Positions 5,530 through 12,045 of a stretch of 13,098 nucleotides of DNA are shown piece by piece. Each line of letters starts with the position of its first letter. Position 1 is the first letter of the stretch. The DNA is from DASUSH01 sp050996575 (GTDB lineage: Bacteria; Actinomycetota; Thermoleophilia; Solirubrobacterales; 70-9), in assembly GCA_050996575.1 (NCBI GenBank), contig JBPCRS010000072.1, forward strand, positions 1 to 13,098, written 5' to 3'. The notes under the pieces were generated by a model that did no database searches, was not told the origin of the DNA, and saw only the letters and a program-made list of their open reading frames with translations. Made by a program: the position numbers and the translations under genes.

Positions 5530-6531
5530 ATGAGCGAACTGATCCGTCTCGGTTCCGGCGTCCGGAACCAAAACGCATCAGTTGCCGCTGCGGAGCTTGC
5601 CGGCAGGCAGTGGGGGCACGTGTCGTGGCGGCAGCTACGAGAGCTGGGAATCGGCAAAGCCACCGTGGGCCGGTGGGTCGCGGTCGGGAGGCTCCACCGA
5701 GAGCTGCCCGGCGTGTATGCGGTCGGCCATCTCGCCGCATGCGATGAAGGCGATCTGGTCTCGGGCCTGCTCTACGCCGGGCCGGGATCGGCTTTGAGCC
5801 ATGAAATTGGGGCGTGGTGGGCCGGGATCGTCCCCGACAGACCTTCGAGGCTCGATGTCAGCTCACCCAGGAACCGCCGGTCGTTGGACGCCTTGGTCGT
5901 TCACTGCCCGCGCAACCTCGAGCGAACCTGGCATCGCCGCCTCCCGATCACACCTCCCGCGCGAATCCTGCTCGACGTCGCCCCGACTTTCCCATTCGCC
6001 GCCCTGCGACGTGCGCTCGCTGAAGCGTTCTTCCTTCGCCTGGTCTCGGTCGAGGCGATCGAGGGGACGCTCCTCCGCGGTCACCCGGGCTCGGCGATCT
6101 TGCGCTCGGCGCTGGCCTGTCACACACCGGAGCGTGCACGTACGAAGAGTTGGCTCGAGGACCGTTTCCTCGACCTCCGCGAGCGCTTCGGTCTCCCCGT
6201 GCCGGAGATCAACGTGAGCATCTGCGGCTTCGAGGTCGACGCAGCCTGGCGCGAGGAGCGAGTCATCGCCGAGCTCGATGGTGGCGCAGCCCACGGCACG
6301 GTTGCCGCTGTGGACCGCGACCGCAGCCGTGACCTGAAACTGCGAGCCGCCGGCTGGACCGTGCTTCGGTACTCTCGGCGCCAGATCACCGGGGACGCCG
6401 CCGCTGTTGCGGCAGACATCCTCAGGGCATTGGGAATCAATCATCTAGACGCTCTCTGCGAGGCCCGAGCGGGAATGAATTGCCCGGATGCAATCTCACA
6501 GCCACGGCAGGAGTCCCAGGTTCACGGTTGA
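5530..6531 (+). CDS. AbiEi-like / DUF559 domain protein
   Basis: About 333 aa with two parts. The N-terminal ~90 residues (WGHVSWRQLRELGIGKATVG, then RWVAVGRLHRELPGVYAVGH) look like the winged-helix of AbiEi-type antitoxin proteins. The C-terminal part (about residues 205-305) is a DUF559/Vsr-like endonuclease fold, with VIAELDGGAAHG, RDRSRDLKLRAAGWTVLRYS. The acidic E-x-D pair and the RD-x-L helix of that fold are present. ATG 5530 is chosen over GTG 5521 because AAGG(TGG) at 5518-5524 is better spaced for it. Such orphan proteins are common in actinobacteria and have no proven toxin partner; none is encoded beside it here. The last ~31 residues are unlike a normal DUF559 end and are partly encoded by a solitary terminus of the 172-nt element. 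Codon use looks somewhat less GC-biased than in neighbours, by eye. Biochemical role unknown. Confidence 0.85.
   Translation: MSELIRLGSGVRNQNASVAAAELAGRQWGHVSWRQLRELGIGKATVGRWVAVGRLHRELPGVYAVGHLAACDEGDLVSGLLYAGPGSALSHEIGAWWAGIVPDRPSRLDVSSPRNRRSLDALVVHCPRNLERTWHRRLPITPPARILLDVAPTFPFAALRRALAEAFFLRLVSVEAIEGTLLRGHPGSAILRSALACHTPERARTKSWLEDRFLDLRERFGLPVPEINVSICGFEVDAAWREERVIAELDGGAAHGTVAAVDRDRSRDLKLRAAGWTVLRYSRRQITGDAAAVAADILRALGINHLDALCEARAGMNCPDAISQPRQESQVHG
6429..6448 (-). repeat. solitary 20-nt terminus of the 172-nt element
   Basis: ATTGGGAATCAATCATCTAG is the exact reverse complement of the first 20 bases of element copy B (3638-3657), including the CTAG end. The opposite arm and the body of the element are missing on both sides. 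It is read in frame inside the DUF559 gene as the residues around LGINHLDA. A perfect 20-base match is very unlikely by chance, so this is a remnant, a preferred target or a recombined end. Confidence 0.75.
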
Positions 6532-6543
6532 AGCGATCCGCCA

Positions 6544-6882
6544 ATGGCGCTGAATGCGGATCGAACGCTGGTCAAGTCACCTCCCGAGCTCTGGGAGCTC
6601 GTCGACGATCCCGACCTGATGCGGCGATGGTGTGCCCTGCTCATCGGCCGCGGCGAGCACGTGCCGGTCGCCGTGACCCTGCGCGAGGCGGGTGAGCGAA
6701 TCGCCTGGCGCTCGACCGACGAAGGCCCCTCGGTAGCGGTCGAGCTCAGCCTGCTCGAGAAAGGCTTCGGCACGCGGGTTTCGATCACGGCCACATGCGA
6801 AGGGGACGTGCCCGGGGATACGCTCGAATCGCTTCTCGATGAGCTCGGATCCCCACAGCGACGCCCTTTCGCCCGCGCCTGA
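6544..6882 (+). CDS. small SRPBCC-like (START/Bet v 1 fold) protein
   Basis: A 112-aa soluble protein. The opening ADRTLVKSPPELWELVDDPD followed by LMRRW matches the usual start of SRPBCC proteins, in which a strand is followed by the P-x-x-(V/L)W-x-L-x-D-P helix and a tryptophan. AGERIAWRSTDEGP, VAVELSLLEKGFGTRVSITA and a last helix TLESLLDELG continue the helix-grip pattern, but the protein is shorter than the common 140-150 aa. The fold family is inferred from these patterns. It starts 12 bases after the DUF559 stop, with no clear ribosome binding site. Its 3' end overlaps the next gene by 44 bases, so those two are probably coupled. Ligand is unknown; a hydrophobic molecule is the family's usual guess. 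Confidence 0.7.
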   Translation: MALNADRTLVKSPPELWELVDDPDLMRRWCALLIGRGEHVPVAVTLREAGERIAWRSTDEGPSVAVELSLLEKGFGTRVSITATCEGDVPGDTLESLLDELGSPQRRPFARA

Positions 6883-7414
6883 ACGAGAGGCCGATCTCGT
6901 CGCCGAGCGCGGCGGCGAGCTCCTCGACGGCCTCGACCGCAAGCGGCCGGGCAGCCGTGCCCACGGCGATCGCACCGCGAGCTGGGCTGTGGCGATCGCC
7001 GTCGAGCTTGCGCTCCCTCGCGAGACCGCGCTGACCGTGCGCGAGGTGGCTCGACTGCACGAGATCGGCCTGCTCTACGTCGAGCCCGGCGACGACGCGC
7101 AGGCCCACGCCGCGGCAAAGCTCGCCGCCGGGGCCGGGCTCCCCGACAAGGTCTGTGTCTGGCTCCAGCACTGGCGCGAGCGCTTCGACGGCGGTGGTCC
7201 GAGGAGAATGTTCGGCGGCGCGATCCCGCTCGAGTCGCGGATCATCCGCGCCGCCTGCGCCTTCGCCACCGAAGTCGCCGGCGACGACGATCCCGTCGCC
7301 GCGCTCGAGCGACTCGGCGCACACGCCGACACCGAGCTCGACCCGGCGACGATCGGCGCGATCGCCTTCGTCCTCGACCGCGGTGCGCCTGGTGGCGCGC
7401 CGAACGCGCAATAG
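6839..7414 (+). CDS. degenerate HD-GYP-like domain protein
   Basis: A 191-aa protein that resembles the HD-GYP cyclic-di-GMP phosphodiesterase domain without its usual receiver domain. In order: HGDRTASWAVAIAVELALP (residues 42-60; the first helix, normally HSERVA...), LHEIGLLYV (73-81; normally LLHDIGKIGV), HWRERFDGGGPRRMFGGAIP (111-130; normally HHERWDGSGYP..G..IP) and LESRIIRAACAFATEV (131-146). The HD dyad is HE (His74-Glu75), the lysine of HDIGK is Leu and GYP is GGP, so metal binding and catalysis are doubtful. It may be a binding or regulatory relic. ATG 6839 overlaps the SRPBCC gene by 44 bases in another frame; no better start is seen. Its TAG stop forms the first three bases of the likely -10 of the carboxylase gene, 12 bases upstream of it. 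Confidence 0.75.
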   Translation: MSSDPHSDALSPAPEREADLVAERGGELLDGLDRKRPGSRAHGDRTASWAVAIAVELALPRETALTVREVARLHEIGLLYVEPGDDAQAHAAAKLAAGAGLPDKVCVWLQHWRERFDGGGPRRMFGGAIPLESRIIRAACAFATEVAGDDDPVAALERLGAHADTELDPATIGAIAFVLDRGAPGGAPNAQ

Positions 7415-7417
7415 AAT
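7412..7417 (+). promoter_or_regulatory. candidate -10 hexamer for the carboxylase beta gene
   Basis: TAGAAT includes the TAG stop of the preceding gene and lies 9 bases before the TTG start at 7427. No Shine-Dalgarno sequence lies between. This is the layout of a leaderless or nearly leaderless actinobacterial transcript. No convincing -35 is seen 16-18 bp upstream. Confidence 0.4.
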
Positions 7418-7426
7418 CGCGCCGCC

Positions 7427-8995
7427 TTGCGGGAGAAGAACCCACAGACACACGAGGAGAAGCTCGCCTACCTGAACGAGTTGCGCGAGCAGGCGGTCCA
7501 CTCGGCCTCCGAGGAGGCGGTCGAAAAGCAGCACGCGAAGGGCAAGATGACCGCCCGCGAGCGGATCGAGAAGCTGCTCGACCCGGGCACCTTCGAGGAG
7601 CTCGACACCTTCGTCCGCCACCGCACCCACGAGTTCGAGATGCAAAAGCGCCGGCCGTGGGGCGACGCCGTCGTCACCGGCTACGGCGAGATCGACGGCC
7701 GCACGGTCTTCGTCTTCAGCCAGGACTTCACCGTCTTCGGCGGCTCGCTCGGCGAGGTGATGGCGGAGAAGATGTGCAAGGTGATGGACCTCGCCGCGCA
7801 GGTCGGCGCGCCGGTGATCGGGATCAACGACTCCGGCGGCGCGCGCATCCAGGAGGGCGTCGTCTCGCTCGGCGCCTACGGCGACGTCTTCGTTCGAAAT
7901 GTCAACTGTTCGGGAGTGATCCCGCAGATCTCGCTGATCATGGGCCCGTGCGCGGGCGGCGCCGTCTACTCACCGGCGATGACCGACTTCATCTTCATGG
8001 TCAAGGAGACCTCGCACATGTTCATCACCGACCCCGAGGTGATCAAGACCGTCACCGGGGAGGAGGTCGAGTTCGAGGAGCTCGGCGGGGCGATGAGCCA
8101 CAACTCGAAGTCCGGCGTCGCCCATTTCGCCTCCGACGATGAAGAGTCCTGCCTCGAGGACGCCCGCTACCTGATCGGCTTCCTGCCCTCGAACAACCTC
8201 GAGATGCCGCCCCGGGTCGAGCCCTACGACGACCCCGAGCGGATCGAGGAATCGCTCGACACGATCGTCCCCGACGACCCGCAGAAGCCCTACGACATGC
8301 GCAGCGTGATCTCGCTGATCGTCGACGACGGCGACTTCTTCGAGGTCCAGGAGCACTTTGCCCAGAACATCGTCTGCGGCTTCGCCCGGCTCGACGGCTT
8401 CCCGGTCGGGATCGTCGGCAACCAACCGCAGCACCTCGCCGGCGTGCTCGACATCAACTCTTCCGAGAAGGCAGCGCGCTTCGTCCGAACCTGCGACGCA
8501 TACAACGTGCCGCTGGTCACCTTCACCGACGTCCCCGGCTTCCTCCCCGGCACCTCACAGGAATGGGGCGGGATCATCCGCCACGGCGCGAAGCTGCTCT
8601 ACGCCTTCACCGAGGCGACCGTGCCGAAGCTCACCGTCGTGACCCGCAAGGCCTACGGCGGCGCCTACGACGTGATGAACTCGAAGCACATGCTCGCCGA
8701 CTTCAACTTCGCCTGGCCAACGGCGGAGGTCGCGGTGATGGGTCCCGAGGGCGCGGTCAACATCATCTACCGCAAGGACATCGCGAGCTCGCCGACGCCC
8801 GACGAGCGTCGCCAGAAGCTGATCGACGACTACAAGGCGCACTTCGCCAACCCCTACTCGGCGGCCGAGCGCGGCTACATCGACGACGTCATCGTCCCCC
8901 ACCAGACGCGCCCGAAGCTGATCCGCGCCCTGCGCACGCTGCAGACCAAGCGAGTCGAGCAGCCGAAACGCAAGCACGGCAACATCCCGCTCTGA
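7427..8995 (+). CDS. pccB: propionyl-CoA carboxylase beta (carboxyltransferase) subunit
   Basis: Transfers the carboxyl group from biotin to propionyl-CoA, giving (S)-methylmalonyl-CoA; it works as a hexamer with a biotin-carrying alpha chain not encoded here. The 522-aa length is typical. N-terminal half: KMTARERIEKLLDPGTFEEL, the oxyanion-hole region NDSGGARIQEGVVSLGAYGD (134-153) and GPCAGGAVYSPAMTDF. C-terminal half: GFLPGTSQEWGGIIRHGAKL (371-390) and RKAYGGAYDVMNSKHM (407-422). Asp415 in GGAYDVM matches the residue that in Streptomyces PccB favours propionyl-CoA; acetyl-CoA enzymes have Ile there. The frame has an in-frame TAG at 7412 and no ATG or GTG before Met41, so TTG 7427 is the only start that keeps the conserved N-terminus. 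Together with the mutase at 3829-5478 it forms the propionyl-CoA to succinyl-CoA route. Substrate choice is probable, not proven. Confidence 0.93.
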   Translation: MREKNPQTHEEKLAYLNELREQAVHSASEEAVEKQHAKGKMTARERIEKLLDPGTFEELDTFVRHRTHEFEMQKRRPWGDAVVTGYGEIDGRTVFVFSQDFTVFGGSLGEVMAEKMCKVMDLAAQVGAPVIGINDSGGARIQEGVVSLGAYGDVFVRNVNCSGVIPQISLIMGPCAGGAVYSPAMTDFIFMVKETSHMFITDPEVIKTVTGEEVEFEELGGAMSHNSKSGVAHFASDDEESCLEDARYLIGFLPSNNLEMPPRVEPYDDPERIEESLDTIVPDDPQKPYDMRSVISLIVDDGDFFEVQEHFAQNIVCGFARLDGFPVGIVGNQPQHLAGVLDINSSEKAARFVRTCDAYNVPLVTFTDVPGFLPGTSQEWGGIIRHGAKLLYAFTEATVPKLTVVTRKAYGGAYDVMNSKHMLADFNFAWPTAEVAVMGPEGAVNIIYRKDIASSPTPDERRQKLIDDYKAHFANPYSAAERGYIDDVIVPHQTRPKLIRALRTLQTKRVEQPKRKHGNIPL

Positions 8996-9007
8996 GAGGA
9001 ACCTGCG

Positions 9008-9050
9008 CCGCAACTTCGCAGCGGCTGTAACGTTATCTTCACAGTTGCGG
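9008..9050 (+). promoter_or_regulatory. inverted repeat and candidate operator upstream of the phosphoesterase
   Basis: CCGCAACT (9008-9015) and AGTTGCGG (9043-9050) are perfect inverted repeats flanking a less GC-rich centre. The centre contains CTGTAACGTTATCTTCACAG (9025-9044), an imperfect 20-bp palindrome that also reads as two half-sites 11 bp apart, CTGTAAC and TCTTCAC, loosely like a Pho-type direct repeat. Phosphate control would suit a secreted phosphoesterase, but the match is weak. GCCGC (9007-9011) could instead pair with GCGGC (9021-9025). Confidence 0.3.
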
Positions 9051-9058
9051 GGACAGGT

Positions 9059-11590
9059 TTGATCAGGAGACCGAGCAGAGGAGCGGCGATCGCGGCATAC
9101 GCCGCTGCCGCCTGTGGGCTGATCGTCGCCGGCGCGGCGGTCGCCACCCACAACCCGATCGACACCGACGGGCACACGACGCTCCAGCAGATCGTCACCG
9201 GCGTCGACGCAGACGGCGACCCGAAGACCAGCTACCAGACGCTGCGGGCCCAGGACGTCGCCACCAACTACCTCCTCCGCGACGGCGCCGCCGAGAAGGA
9301 CCCGAAGATCCCCGACGCCCAGGCCGGCCGCGAGGCGAGGCGGACGTCGCTCACCTACTTCGCCCAGATGACCGACTTCCAGTTCGTCGACGAGGAGTCG
9401 CCGGCTCGAGTCGAGTTCCTCGACGCGAACGCCGCATCGGCACACCGCCCATACGAGGCCTTCATCCCCTACGCAACCGACTCCTCGGTGCGGCAGATCA
9501 ACCGCTTCGCCGCGGCAAGCCCGGTGCCGCAGGGGGACGGGTCCGCGAACCAGATGGACTTCGCCCTGATCACCGGCGACCAGGCCGACAACCAGCAGCG
9601 AAACGAGACGGTCTGGGTGCGCGAGGTGCTCGAGGGCGGACGGCCGCTCAAGTTCAACAGCGGCCTCACCGACCCGGCCGCCTACACGGCCCCCGGCTTC
9701 GACACGAGCGCCGGTTGCGCGGCGCTGCTCGTGCAGGAGGGCGTGGAGGCCGGTGCGACGAGCCCGACCGCGGCAGCGGCAGCGGCCGCCGCCGAGGGCG
9801 GCCGCTACACCGGCGTCCAGGACGCGGATGACTATCCGCCGGTCGGTGCGGGCGAGCCGCAGCGCTACTACGACCCCGATGCCCCCCAGGGTTTCTTCAA
9901 GGCTGCGGGATGGCCGACCTATCCCGGCCTGCTCGACCGCGCGAACCAGATCACTATCACCCCGGAGGGCCTCGCCGTTCCCTTCTACCTCACCAACGGC
10001 AACCACGACGTGCTCGCGCAGGGAAACGAGGACGCGAACCAGGCCTTCGAGCGGCTCGCCACGGGCTGCGAGAAGGTGCTGGCGACGCCGGCCAGCCCCA
10101 ACCAGTCCAGCCTGGTGGACTTCTTCGCCAACCCGAGCGCGGTGATGCTGGTCCCGCCGGACCCGCAGCGCCAGTTCGTCTCGAAGACCCAGCTCAAGAC
10201 GATCTACGGGGAGACGATCGCCGGCGACGACGACCACGGCTTCGCCTACGTCGACAAGAAGGAGTCCCAGGCCTCGAACGGGTCCGCCTCCTACTACGCC
10301 TGGAACCCGCCGCAGTCGCCCGGCTTCCGCTTCATCTCGATCGACACCAACTCCGAGGGCGGCGTCCTCGGGCCCTTCGATGGGGCCCCTTTGCAGACCG
10401 GCTCTTCGGCCGGCAACCTCGACGACCCGCAGTTCAAGTGGCTGGTGTCCGAGCTCGATGCGGCGCAGAAGGCGGGCAAGCTGATCGTCGTCTTCGGCCA
10501 CCACCCAATCCGCTCGCTCGACTCGGCGGTACCCGACGAGGCGGCGGCGCGGTGCACGGGCAGCGATCCGCACGGCCACGACGTCAACCCCGGCTGCGAT
10601 CTCGACTCCCGCAACTCGAACCCGCTGCATCTCGGTGACCCCGCGGAAGCGAAGGCGCTCGGCTCGAGCGCGAAGACGGTCGCCGAGCTCTTCGCCGAGT
10701 ACCCGAACCTGGTCAGCTACGTGCCCGGGCATACTCACGAGAACCGGGTGATGGCCTACCCGAAGCAGAACAAGGACGTCTTCTGGGAGCTGAACACGTC
10801 GGCCGTGATCGACCACCCTCAGGAGAGCCGTCTGATCGAGGTCTTCGACAACCAGGACGGGACGCTCTCGATCTTCGGCACGGTCCTCTCGCACGCCTCG
10901 CCCGGGACGCCGCCTCCGAGCGGGACCAGCGCGGCGGGCTTCAGCGGCCCGGAACTGGCCTCGATCGGACGCGAGATCGCCTTCAACGATCCCCAGCTCG
11001 GACAGGTGGCGACCACCGACGAGAAGGACGACCCGCCGCCGCCGACGGGCTTCGCCAGGGACCGAAACGTCGAGCTACTCGTCCGCGACGTCCGGATCGC
11101 CCCGCCGCCCGGCCCCGGCGAGCCGTTCCCGAAGGAGCTTCGCTGCGCGGGCAAGGACGCGACGATCATCGGCACGACCGGGAACGACGTGATCGCCGGC
11201 ACCAACGAGAAGGACGTGATCGTCACCGGGTCGGGCAACGACAAGGTCAAGGCCGGGGGCGACAAGGACGTGATCTGCGGCAACGATGGCAACGACAAGC
11301 TCCGCGGTGGCGGCGGCGGCGACGTGATCAAGGGCGCGAAGGGCAATGACCGGCTGGTCGCGCAGGGCGGCAACGACCGCCCGACCGGAGGGCCCGGCGA
11401 CGATCGCCTCGAAGGCGGCTCGGGCCGGGACCGGGTCTCCGGCGGCAAGGACGACGACAGCCTCGACGGCGGCCCCGGCGTCGACGGGGTCGCGGGAGGC
11501 GCCGGCGAGGACCGATGCGTCGCCGAACAACGCCGCGATCGTGCCTCGACCCGCGGCTGCGAGAAGATCGTCGGGCGCGGACCGCGCTAG
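9059..11590 (+). CDS. secreted PPA1498-type metallophosphoesterase with RTX tail
   Basis: An 843-aa exported phosphoesterase of the calcineurin fold. TTG 9059 is preceded by GGGGA with 5-nt spacing, and no ATG/GTG lies just upstream. It gives a basic n-region (IRRPSR) and a signal peptide ending near GAAVATHN. TTLQQIVTGVDADG near residue 40 recalls the actinobacterial PPA1498 family. Metal-site motifs, in order: MTDFQFVDE (D106; Gln108 where many enzymes have His), GDQADN (173-178), GNHD (314-317), GHHP (480-483) and GHTH (557-560). All five blocks are present, so it should be active on a phosphate ester of unknown identity. A proline-rich linker (about 655-692) leads to roughly ten RTX-type G-G-x-G-x-D nonapeptides (about 706-815), expected to bind calcium outside the cell, with cysteines 696, 740, 820 and 834 that could form disulfides. 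It ends on the same CTAG as the convergent lipoprotein gene. Confidence 0.9.
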   Translation: MIRRPSRGAAIAAYAAAACGLIVAGAAVATHNPIDTDGHTTLQQIVTGVDADGDPKTSYQTLRAQDVATNYLLRDGAAEKDPKIPDAQAGREARRTSLTYFAQMTDFQFVDEESPARVEFLDANAASAHRPYEAFIPYATDSSVRQINRFAAASPVPQGDGSANQMDFALITGDQADNQQRNETVWVREVLEGGRPLKFNSGLTDPAAYTAPGFDTSAGCAALLVQEGVEAGATSPTAAAAAAAAEGGRYTGVQDADDYPPVGAGEPQRYYDPDAPQGFFKAAGWPTYPGLLDRANQITITPEGLAVPFYLTNGNHDVLAQGNEDANQAFERLATGCEKVLATPASPNQSSLVDFFANPSAVMLVPPDPQRQFVSKTQLKTIYGETIAGDDDHGFAYVDKKESQASNGSASYYAWNPPQSPGFRFISIDTNSEGGVLGPFDGAPLQTGSSAGNLDDPQFKWLVSELDAAQKAGKLIVVFGHHPIRSLDSAVPDEAAARCTGSDPHGHDVNPGCDLDSRNSNPLHLGDPAEAKALGSSAKTVAELFAEYPNLVSYVPGHTHENRVMAYPKQNKDVFWELNTSAVIDHPQESRLIEVFDNQDGTLSIFGTVLSHASPGTPPPSGTSAAGFSGPELASIGREIAFNDPQLGQVATTDEKDDPPPPTGFARDRNVELLVRDVRIAPPPGPGEPFPKELRCAGKDATIIGTTGNDVIAGTNEKDVIVTGSGNDKVKAGGDKDVICGNDGNDKLRGGGGGDVIKGAKGNDRLVAQGGNDRPTGGPGDDRLEGGSGRDRVSGGKDDDSLDGGPGVDGVAGGAGEDRCVAEQRRDRASTRGCEKIVGRGPR

Positions 11591-12045
11591 CCGGCCTCTT
11601 CGAGCTTCGCGATCAGCGCGGGATCGCAGTTGGCGCCCTCGAGGTCCTCGGCGATGTCGGACGTATAGAGCCGCACGTCGACACCCGTCTGGACGAGGTC
11701 GAAGGGGCGTGCGAGGCTCAGCTCGACGAGCAGGTCCGCGGCGGCGAAAGCTCGGGCACGCTCGCGCTTCGAAGGTGGTCGCGCGCCTCCCTGAAGCGCG
11801 GCCCGCAGGCGCCCGCAGTAGGCGGTGATCCTCAGCTGCGCGCCGAACGCGTCGTCGCGAAGCCTCTCCGGCAGCTCGGCGGGACGGACCGGGCGGTCCG
11901 GCGTCGTCGCGGTGGGGCTCGGCGTAGTCGCGTCGTCGTCACAGCCGGCGAGCGCCAGCAAAGCGAGGACAAGGGCCACCGGAAGCGACCGCCCCGGTGG
12001 CGGTCGCAGCACGGAGGAGTCCCGAACCTGCTGCCGCCGTGCCAT
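11587..12045 (-). CDS. small predicted lipoprotein of unknown function
   Basis: A 152-aa protein. ATG 12045 gives a 34-residue signal sequence with basic residues, the hydrophobic run LPVALVLALLALAG and a lipobox LALAGC (Cys35), so it should be lipid-anchored outside the membrane. A Thr/Pro-rich linker (36-60) leads to a mainly helical domain with two further cysteines, 77 and 140, that may pair. I do not recognise the family. A GTG 11 codons in (12012) is an alternative start that would give a shorter n-region; neither has a clear ribosome binding site. The stop overlaps the stop of the phosphoesterase gene, and its 5' end overlaps the probable 5' end of the divergent HupE-like gene. Confidence 0.75.
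   Translation of the reverse strand: MARRQQVRDSSVLRPPPGRSLPVALVLALLALAGCDDDATTPSPTATTPDRPVRPAELPERLRDDAFGAQLRITAYCGRLRAALQGGARPPSKRERARAFAAADLLVELSLARPFDLVQTGVDVRLYTSDIAEDLEGANCDPALIAKLEEAG
12013..12019 (+). promoter_or_regulatory. strong Shine-Dalgarno placing a CTG start at 12028
   Basis: GGAGGAG is followed after 8 nt by CTG CTG (12028 and 12031). It is the only strong ribosome binding site near the open frame of the HupE-like protein, which has no ATG, GTG or TTG upstream of its conserved domain. On the other strand the same bases encode Ser-Ser of the lipoprotein, so the match could be accidental. Confidence 0.45.

Noticed and set aside
3802..5571. Long open frame (589 codons) on the minus strand opposite the mutase gene
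   Set aside because: It is the antisense shadow of a clearly conserved enzyme in GC-rich DNA, and its product is low-complexity Arg/Val/Asp-rich with no domain pattern.
5645..5660. TGGGAATCGG inside the AbiEi-like gene as another element end
   Set aside because: Only about eight bases match and they encode an ordinary helix-turn-helix segment; the flanking CTAG end is absent.
9766..9800. GCAGCGGC-type repeat in the phosphoesterase gene
   Set aside because: It is a short alanine run inside a coding region, common in GC-rich genomes, with no sign of independent function.
8555..10894. Open frame of 779 codons on the minus strand across the carboxylase and phosphoesterase genes
   Set aside because: It lies opposite two well-supported genes, and its composition is the usual Arg/Gly/Val-rich mirror of GC-biased codons.
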